Both the position numbers and the translations under genes were made by a program. A stretch of DNA of 64,000 nt, taken from assembly GCA_028357285.1 (NCBI GenBank), contig JAOMWM010000001.1, positions 124,001 through 188,000 of the forward strand, read 5' to 3'. Shown one piece after another: positions 57,877-64,000 of this stretch. The notes under the pieces were generated by a model. It had not been told where the DNA came from and ran no database searches. It saw nothing but the letters and a program-made list of their open reading frames with translations. This DNA comes from Schleiferiaceae bacterium (GTDB lineage: Bacteria > Bacteroidota > Bacteroidia > Flavobacteriales > Schleiferiaceae). Every line of letters begins with the position of its first letter. Position 1 is the first letter of the stretch.

Positions 57877-60800
57877 TTATTTTCGAATTTCTTCCTCAAT
57901 CTTCGTGGGAACCATTACGTCTACGGGATGATCATCTAAGTATTCCAATAAACTATTGTAATCTTCAACGAGGAATGTCATTACAGTTTCTGTAGCCTCT
58001 TCGGTGCGCTTTGCTAATTGATCAAACAACGCTTGCTCATTACTTTCCCATGCGCTTGCAGAGCTTAAGAGCTGCCATAGTGAGCTACCCCACTGGTTCG
58101 ACCAAACCTCAGGCTGCTCGAAATATCCTTTCGTTTCTTTCTTACCGAAGACATGGTGACGCGCAGCCTCTAAAGCCTTAGCAGTAGCTTTAACTGTATC
58201 GACCAATGTCGAATCCGAAGCATAGGGTGCACGTTTTAATAGCGACTGAAGACGCTCTATATTCTCATTCGCTTGTGCTAAAGACTGTACAGCTAGGTCT
58301 AAGTCTGCCTCAATACCTTCTATCGCTTTGAATGCGTCTCGACGTGAAACTAAATCCTCATTGCTCACCCAACTGTTCATTCGGTAATCGTATTCAACAT
58401 TTAACAACTGGGTTGCGCTTTGACCGTCCCAATTAATTGTCACTGTGTATTGCCCGGGAAGTACAGGTGCCCCGCGGCGATCGCTCTGTTCCTTCTCCTG
58501 CTTGCGTACTTTGAAACGCGGATATTCCGTTCCTTTCTCCCACATCGCCCAACGCCAATTCTGTAAACCCGACTCCTTGACTTTGATGTACTGTGTGTAT
58601 ATCGTATCTCCAGATTCGTCTTGATAATCTACCCGGATTTTTTTCTTATTGTCATCAGCGACTTCAGGTAAATAAGCCGTCATACGTGCACCGAAAGGGC
58701 GGTTTTCACCGCGGAAGGTGGACATTCCGGCGAATCTTACGCCTGGACTTTGCTTTCGCTCCCACTGGTAGGCTGTTGGAGGTTCAAAGAATGCCAACGA
58801 CTTCAAACCCTCGCCCGCAGCTAAAACTCTCAGCGGCTCGATATCATCAATCACCCAAGCACCTCGACCAAACGTACCCAATACTAAATCCTTTTCACGC
58901 GTCTGAAAAGCCATATCCATTACTTGCACTGTGGGTACATTCTTCATCCATTTTGTAAACGAATTACCCGCGTCGATACTGACGTAAAGACCGTATTCAC
59001 CACCGACAAAAATTAAATTCGGCTCAACCGGATCTTGCCAGACACTCAATACAGGTCCAAAAACATCGCTATCATCCACAACTCTGGTTACTTTCTTTCC
59101 AAAGTCTTCTACTTTATAGAGGTACGCGCTCCAATTGTTTCGACGGTAGTCGTTCACGACCACCCATGCCGTTCCTTTAGTATAATCTGATGCGCGTATT
59201 TGAGGGATCCAAGACCCCTCAGGGAGTCCCTTAAGTTTATTACTGATATCCATCCAATTCGCTCCGCCATCCACAGTCACGTGAAGCTTACCGTCATCTG
59301 ACCCCGCCCAAATCACCTTTTCATCCAGAGGACTTGGGGCAATCGCGAGTATACAAGTATGATTCTCCGCCCCCGTTACATCGTAGGTCAGTCCACCACT
59401 CTCCAACTGCTTCTGCTTTTCAGGGTCATTCGTTGTTAAGTCAGGGCTAATGATGGTCCAATTCTTTCCATTATCTGTGCTCTTATGCACATATTGCGAT
59501 CCAAAATACAGGTTCGTCTCTGGCTTGTGAGGATCGAGCGCAATGGGTGCGTTCCAATGCCAGCGCAGACGCTCTCCATCAGGATGTACGGGTTTAATAA
59601 GCGCTGAATACCCGGTCTCAGTGTTCACTAAGCCTACATTACCTTCCTGACTCTGTGCATAAACGGCATCCGTACGCCCCGGAATAGGCACCACATCAAA
59701 ACCGTCACCAAAAAATAATTCGTTCCATTCTTCATTGCGAATACCGTCAGTAGTTAGACTGTAGGCCGGACCCATCCACGAGCCATTATCCTGCATCCCT
59801 CCATACACATTGTAGGGAAGCTGATCATCAACGTTAATATGATAGAATTGGGCCAACGGCAAATTTTCTACAAAATGCCAGCTTTCCCCATAATCATAGG
59901 AAATATTCATCCCGCCGTCGTTCCCTTCGATAATATGCGCAGGGTTAGCAGGGTCGACCCACATCGCGTGATGATCCGGGTGAATACGATTGTAGGGTGT
60001 AATGGTTTTCCAATTCTTGCCCCCGTCATCACTGCGTGTTACATACGTCCATAAACTGTATAAACGATCCGGGTTTTGTGGGTCTACACGTAGGTCAGCA
60101 TAGTAGAACGGTCGGTTTCCGGCCTGCTCACTTTCAGTCACTTTGAACCAATTCTTTCCACCGTCTTTACTTTTGTAAACTCCATTTTTCTTACTTGTTT
60201 CAATAAGGGCGTACACGATGTTTGAATTTGATGGCGCAATGCCTAAACCCATTCGACCCAGATCGCCTTTCGGTAAACCTTCGTCCTCGCCTAACTTCTT
60301 CCAGTTTTCACCTCCATCGTAGGTGATAAATAACCCACCCGATGGACCACCGCTCGTAAAGAACCATGGTTCTCTGCGGTATTCCCACATGTTGGCAATT
60401 AACTTTTTAGGGTTGTTTGGATCCATAACAAGATCCCCAGCTCCTGTTCGGTCGTCGATGTATAAAGAATTGGTCCAATTCTTACCGCCATCCGTAGTTT
60501 TAAAAACGCCACGCGGACTATCGCCCCATGCTGATCCGGTTGCACCCACATAAATCTCATCAGTATTCTCCGGATTGATCAATATTCTATGGATAGTACG
60601 TGTTTGCTCTAACCCGATACATTCCCAGCTCTGGCCGCCATCGTAACTCTTATATAGTCCGTAACCGCTAGTTTGCGAATTCCGAGGGTTCCCTTCACCT
60701 GTACCTACATAAATAATATCAGGATGCTTAGGGTCAATAGCTACAGCCCCTATAGAAGCAACTTTTTCGTTTTGAAACAACGGAGACCAATTTTGACCGT

Positions 60801-61035
60801 TGTTCGCACTTACCCATAATCCACCACTCGCTGAACCGGCGTACAAAGTGGTCGCAATATGCGGATGTGCAGCAATGCATGTCACCCGGCCACTCATTCC
60901 AGCAGGGCCAATGTTTCGAACGCTAAGCCCTTCCATCACTTGTTCTAAAGGCGTGGTTTGCTCTTGTGCTTGAATACCAAAAACACAACTTAAAAAGACG
61001 GTTGTAATTAGCACTTTTATACGGCTATTTCTCAT
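57877..61035 (-). CDS. Sortilin/VPS10-like BNR-repeat propeller protein, secreted
   Basis: 1052 residues with signal peptide 'VLITTVFLSCVFGIQAQ'. At least nine Asp-box-like (BNR) motifs are spread over residues ~75-600, e.g. 'SYDGGQSW', 'TTDGGKNW', 'TYDGGENW', 'SKDGGKNW', 'SDDGGKNW', 'STDNGKNW' and 'TVDGGANW', which build sialidase/sortilin-type propellers. Annotation pipelines often name such proteins glycosyl hydrolase, but I see no catalytic residues to support that. The C-terminal ~250 residues are helical ('ESNEQALFDQLAKRTEEATE') with no T9SS sorting domain, so it is probably periplasmic or released. Function unknown. Confidence 0.82.
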   Translation of the reverse strand: MRNSRIKVLITTVFLSCVFGIQAQEQTTPLEQVMEGLSVRNIGPAGMSGRVTCIAAHPHIATTLYAGSASGGLWVSANNGQNWSPLFQNEKVASIGAVAIDPKHPDIIYVGTGEGNPRNSQTSGYGLYKSYDGGQSWECIGLEQTRTIHRILINPENTDEIYVGATGSAWGDSPRGVFKTTDGGKNWTNSLYIDDRTGAGDLVMDPNNPKKLIANMWEYRREPWFFTSGGPSGGLFITYDGGENWKKLGEDEGLPKGDLGRMGLGIAPSNSNIVYALIETSKKNGVYKSKDGGKNWFKVTESEQAGNRPFYYADLRVDPQNPDRLYSLWTYVTRSDDGGKNWKTITPYNRIHPDHHAMWVDPANPAHIIEGNDGGMNISYDYGESWHFVENLPLAQFYHINVDDQLPYNVYGGMQDNGSWMGPAYSLTTDGIRNEEWNELFFGDGFDVVPIPGRTDAVYAQSQEGNVGLVNTETGYSALIKPVHPDGERLRWHWNAPIALDPHKPETNLYFGSQYVHKSTDNGKNWTIISPDLTTNDPEKQKQLESGGLTYDVTGAENHTCILAIAPSPLDEKVIWAGSDDGKLHVTVDGGANWMDISNKLKGLPEGSWIPQIRASDYTKGTAWVVVNDYRRNNWSAYLYKVEDFGKKVTRVVDDSDVFGPVLSVWQDPVEPNLIFVGGEYGLYVSIDAGNSFTKWMKNVPTVQVMDMAFQTREKDLVLGTFGRGAWVIDDIEPLRVLAAGEGLKSLAFFEPPTAYQWERKQSPGVRFAGMSTFRGENRPFGARMTAYLPEVADDNKKKIRVDYQDESGDTIYTQYIKVKESGLQNWRWAMWEKGTEYPRFKVRKQEKEQSDRRGAPVLPGQYTVTINWDGQSATQLLNVEYDYRMNSWVSNEDLVSRRDAFKAIEGIEADLDLAVQSLAQANENIERLQSLLKRAPYASDSTLVDTVKATAKALEAARHHVFGKKETKGYFEQPEVWSNQWGSSLWQLLSSASAWESNEQALFDQLAKRTEEATETVMTFLVEDYNSLLEYLDDHPVDVMVPTKIEEEIRK

Positions 61036-61197
61036 TTATGGTTGATTTCAATTATATGTCGAATTCTTACTCCTTCAGTACCTTACAAAAACCGCTGAAA
61101 CGTACGTATCACTGACAACAATCACTGATGCTCGTGAGTATTAGGAATGAGAAGTTACATAATATTGGCATACCTTTATCAGAACGAATCTTACATT

Positions 61198-61761
61198 ATG
61201 AAAGCCATCAAACTTTGGAGTATTTGCCTCCTTTTCACGCTAACCATAAATAACATCCAAGCGCAATACCGCGAAGTAGGTCTGGTCACCTCAGCCTCTA
61301 TGGGTATTATGTATGGACCCGTGCTTGATGCCCGTCCTATATATAAATGGGGGAAATCTATCTCTCGAGTATCTACGATTCGTGCAGAACGGACTTATAT
61401 GAATTACTCAAGGTATCAAGACAACAATTACTTCAATATGAGTTCTGGATTTTTCACCGGTCAAGAATGGCGTAAGCCCGTCACCGATCGACTTTATTTC
61501 TTGCACGGTCCTGAAATAGGGATGTACTATTCTTCCAGTATAAACTATACCAACATTGCCCCGAGTTTACTCTATCAATTCGGTGCGCTTTACCAGGTGA
61601 ACGAACGCTTTAATATTGCGCTAACTGCTCCCATGTCTTTGACGACTTCTTTTGGAAAATCTGATGGAGCATGGAATCAAAGCGCGCTGAGTATGGGGCT
61701 CTTTAGCGAGAATAATTTAATAGTACTGACGTACGCCTTTGAAAAACGAGTTAGGAAGTAA
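61198..61761 (+). CDS. Small exported protein of unknown function, probably outer-membrane barrel
   Basis: 187 residues from ATG 61198 (the track start is 51 nt upstream and lacks the signal peptide). Signal peptide 'LWSICLLFTLTINNIQAQ'. The mature protein alternates hydrophobic and polar residues and is rich in Tyr, Ser and Asn ('GPEIGMYYSSSINYTNIAPS', 'FSENNLIVLTYAFEKRVRK'), as in small eight-stranded barrels. I do not recognise the family. A TACCTTTA sequence at 61171 might be its -7 element. Confidence 0.6.
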   Translation: MKAIKLWSICLLFTLTINNIQAQYREVGLVTSASMGIMYGPVLDARPIYKWGKSISRVSTIRAERTYMNYSRYQDNNYFNMSSGFFTGQEWRKPVTDRLYFLHGPEIGMYYSSSINYTNIAPSLLYQFGALYQVNERFNIALTAPMSLTTSFGKSDGAWNQSALSMGLFSENNLIVLTYAFEKRVRK

Positions 61762-61764
61762 GTC

Positions 61765-63609
61765 CTACTCCACGGTAACCGATTTTGCCAGGTTCCGGGG
61801 GCGATCCACATCACAACCACGCATAACGGCGATGTAGTAACTCAATAACTGCAGCGGTATAACTGTCAAGAGTGGCGTTAGCGCCTCCAATGTTTCTGGG
61901 ATTTCAATCACGTGATCCGCGCTATTGATGACCTCTGAATCGCCTTCTGTTACAATCGCAATCACTTTACCTTCGCGGGCCTTCACCTCTTGAACATTAC
62001 TGACTAATTTCTCATAGTGCCCGTTGTTCGGTGCAACCACGACCACTGGCATGTTTTCATCAATTAATGCAATAGGTCCGTGCTTCATTTCCGCCGCTGG
62101 ATAACCCTCCGCGTGGATGTAAGAAATCTCTTTCAACTTCAACGCGCCTTCCAGAGCAATAGGGAAATTCACACCGCGTCCCAAATAAAGTGCATTCGAC
62201 GCATCTTTATACAATGCTGCTATTTCTTCGATGTGTTCTTTTGATTCGAGCACCTTCTCCACTTTCTTAGGAATGACGCTAAGTTCATTAATCAAATCAC
62301 GGTATTCAGAAGTGGAAAATTCTCCGCGCATTTTACCCAGCTCAAGAGCCATCATCGTTAGCACAGTTACCTGAGAGGTGAACGCTTTAGTGGATGCAAC
62401 GCCTATTTCTGGACCCGCATGAGTGTAGGCTCCTGCATGGGTTTCGCGTGAAATCGTGGATCCTGGAACATTACAAATTCCAAAAACCATAGCTCCAGCT
62501 GCTTTGGCCATTTTAATAGCGGCTAACGTATCGGCAGTTTCCCCACTTTGTGAAATAGCTATGACAATATCGTTTTTACGGATGATGGGGTTTCGGTAGC
62601 GGAATTCTGAACCATATTCTACCTCAACTGGAATTCTAGCATACTCTTCAAATAAGTATTCTGCGACTAAGGCGCTGTGCCAGGATGTACCACAAGCAGT
62701 CATGATAATGCGGTCTGCATTTCTAAATTTATCAGCATATTCCTCGAGCCCCGACATTTTAATCATGCCTTGTTCAGGTAATAGACGACCACGGAAGGTA
62801 TCGTAGATTGCACGAGGCTGTTCGTAAATCTCCTTCATCATGAAGTAGTCATAACCACCTTTTTCGATGCTTTCGAGATTCATTTGAAGCGCATGAATGG
62901 TAGGATCTACCGACTCATCACTTTCAATCATTCGAATAGTAACCTCGCCTTCTGCTGTGAGACAAGCCATCTCACCATCTTCTAGATAAATAGCGTCCTT
63001 AGTGTACTCTAAAAATGGGGTGGCGTCTGAACCTATAAATTTCTCGTTCACACCTAAGCCTATAACCAACGGAGAGCCTAATTTTGCTACAACGATTTCC
63101 TCTGGACGATTCTTGTCATAGATACAAATGGCATATGCACCTATAATCTGTGTCAATGCTAGGCGAACAGCTTTACGTAGTTCACAACCTTCTTCTTTTT
63201 GAACGTATTCAATAAAGTTTACGAGAACTTCAGTATCTGTTTCACTATGGAAAGTATACCCCTTGCTTTTAAGTAAATCTTTTAAGCTCTGGTAGTTCTC
63301 GATAATTCCGTTGTGTACTAGTACGAGATTACCAGAATTACTTACATGTGGATGGGCGTTTTCATCTGAAGGCTGACCGTGTGTGGCCCAGCGTGTATGT
63401 GCAATGCCCGTAGAACCAGAGGTGTCGTTGGCAAGCGCATGCTCTTCCATTGCTACAACCATTCCCTGCTTTTTATAAACAGCGATCTCACCATCTTGTG
63501 CTAAGGCTACGCCTGAACTATCATATCCGCGGTACTCAAGACGTTTGAGACCGTTCACGAGAATAGGGAACGCTTTTCTGTCCCCGATGTATCCTACAAT
63601 ACCACACAT
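61765..63609 (-). CDS. glmS: Glutamine--fructose-6-phosphate aminotransferase (isomerizing)
   Basis: 614 residues, full length. First enzyme of UDP-GlcNAc synthesis. The N-terminal nucleophile Cys follows Met in 'CGIVGYIGDRKAFPILVNGL'. The glutaminase loop 'GIAHTRWATHGQPSDENAHP' is intact, and two SIS domains follow ('TACGTSWHSALVAEYLFEEY', 'YLGRGVNFPIALEGALKLKE') with the terminal 'DVDRPRNLAKSVTVE'. It lies just downstream of a DUF4270 gene, a recurrent Bacteroidota order. The 46-nt gap upstream leaves no room for a glmS ribozyme. Confidence 0.97.
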   Translation of the reverse strand: MCGIVGYIGDRKAFPILVNGLKRLEYRGYDSSGVALAQDGEIAVYKKQGMVVAMEEHALANDTSGSTGIAHTRWATHGQPSDENAHPHVSNSGNLVLVHNGIIENYQSLKDLLKSKGYTFHSETDTEVLVNFIEYVQKEEGCELRKAVRLALTQIIGAYAICIYDKNRPEEIVVAKLGSPLVIGLGVNEKFIGSDATPFLEYTKDAIYLEDGEMACLTAEGEVTIRMIESDESVDPTIHALQMNLESIEKGGYDYFMMKEIYEQPRAIYDTFRGRLLPEQGMIKMSGLEEYADKFRNADRIIMTACGTSWHSALVAEYLFEEYARIPVEVEYGSEFRYRNPIIRKNDIVIAISQSGETADTLAAIKMAKAAGAMVFGICNVPGSTISRETHAGAYTHAGPEIGVASTKAFTSQVTVLTMMALELGKMRGEFSTSEYRDLINELSVIPKKVEKVLESKEHIEEIAALYKDASNALYLGRGVNFPIALEGALKLKEISYIHAEGYPAAEMKHGPIALIDENMPVVVVAPNNGHYEKLVSNVQEVKAREGKVIAIVTEGDSEVINSADHVIEIPETLEALTPLLTVIPLQLLSYYIAVMRGCDVDRPRNLAKSVTVE

Positions 63610-63655
63610 AGTGCCGTCAGTTTAAAAGTTTGGTAGGGCTAAAATACGTGTTTTA

Positions 63656-64000
63656 CTACTCTGATTTCGTGTAGTAGACATTAAATTCCACCGGAATGGT
63701 TGGATGTAGACCTCCACCTAAAACAACGCGTGCTGCACTAGAATTAGAACTTGCTGGGGTTAGTATCACCGGCAAGATTTCTTCCTTTTCATTCACAAAG
63801 TCATGAACCATTCTAGTCACATTGAAACGGTAACGGAATTCACGTAAATCGGCACGATTGATTGCTCCACCAGCGGGGTTAATGGGGCTAGTATAATCTT
63901 TAATAAGTGCCTGCGCAGAGTCTTGATCCTGAAGAATCAAAAGAGTATTCGGAAGGGTGTACGGTGATGCTGTACCTTGTAAAACATGGGTAATAATCTC
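63656..64000 (-). CDS. DUF4270-type secreted protein, C-terminal fragment
   Basis: The frame stays open to the window edge, so only the last ~114 residues are present. Beyond the track's TTG start the frame continues upstream as 'EIITHVLQGTASPYTLPNTL'. The end, 'FRYRFNVTRMVHDFVNEKEE' and 'GGGLHPTIPVEFNVYYTK', fits the DUF4270 family, whose genes commonly sit next to glmS in Bacteroidota. Members are lipoprotein-like or exported with unknown function. Family assignment rests on the tail and context. Confidence 0.72.
   Translation of the reverse strand, partial: EIITHVLQGTASPYTLPNTLLILQDQDSAQALIKDYTSPINPAGGAINRADLREFRYRFNVTRMVHDFVNEKEEILPVILTPASSNSSAARVVLGGGLHPTIPVEFNVYYTKSE

Noticed and set aside
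57877-61035. Calling the BNR protein a glycosyl hydrolase or sialidase
   Set aside because: Asp-box motifs are structural; no Arg triad or Tyr/Glu nucleophile pair of sialidases could be identified.
63610-63655. A glmS ribozyme or other riboswitch upstream of glmS
   Set aside because: Only 46 nt separate glmS from the upstream gene, too little for a glmS ribozyme, and the ribozyme's conserved core is not visible.

Overview
This window looks like the chromosome of a marine-type Bacteroidota, most likely in Flavobacteriales. That placement is an inference. It rests on many secreted proteins ending in type IX secretion (T9SS) sorting domains, on upstream -7 boxes of the Bacteroidota form TAnnTTTG, on Bacteroidota gene orders (ftsZ-yqeY, DUF4270-glmS, rplM-rpsI-rpsB-tsf), and on a PorV/PorQ-family protein and an AlkB alkane hydroxylase. 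Genes are dense, starts often overlap stops by 1-14 nt, and most convergent gene pairs share a strong hairpin terminator.

Layout. (1) 1-2350: the 3' end of ftsZ, with a very long acidic linker, and yqeY. (2) 2431-14316: a tightly packed seven-gene run of envelope proteins: a T9SS-exported endonuclease/exonuclease/phosphatase-family enzyme, a large secreted protein, a multi-OB-fold secreted protein, a lipoprotein, a TonB-dependent receptor, a PorV/PorQ-family barrel and a beta-propeller lipoprotein. (3) 14392-19506: a 1704-residue modular repeat protein with lamin-tail domains, an OB-fold and starch-binding-like modules. It is followed by a relic made of short-chain dehydrogenase and AraC-regulator fragments, and then a secreted endonuclease I on the other strand. 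Together 2431-21146 reads like a locus for attacking extracellular nucleic acid and importing products, although the substrate is inferred. (4) 21200-26265: three sulfotransferase-like genes around a Wzx-type flippase and a glycosyltransferase, probably a sulfated surface glycan. (5) 26366-30982: a pseudouridine synthase, then a two-gene cassette (PaaK-like adenylating enzyme plus nitroreductase-like protein) flanked by 219-bp direct repeats and abutting an AT-rich alkB. (6) 31209-32326: a CAU tRNA and a lipoprotein carrying the same module as the 1704-residue protein.

(7) 32498-50999: mostly core genes: HAD hydrolase, methylmalonyl-CoA epimerase, ABC exporter, rbfA, FtsX-type permease, dusB, CPBP protease, an ExbB/ExbD operon, asparaginase, tatD, acyl-CoA carboxylase beta subunit, trhO, L-threonine dehydrogenase, gamma carbonic anhydrase, NifU-like protein, fatty acid desaturase and pgi. 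(8) 51006-55585: marR, frr, pyrH, tsf, rpsB, rpsI and rplM, all on the minus strand. (9) 55760-64000: an M43-type secreted metalloprotease, a sortilin-like BNR propeller protein, a small secreted protein, glmS and the end of a DUF4270 gene.

The points most worth a second look are the repeat-flanked cassette at 26864-29947 (ten differences in the rluA part of the repeat, all synonymous), the split nuclease/OB/LTD/receptor locus, the SDR-AraC relic, the FtsZ linker, and a palindrome at 45819-45837 whose arms are two divergent -7 boxes.
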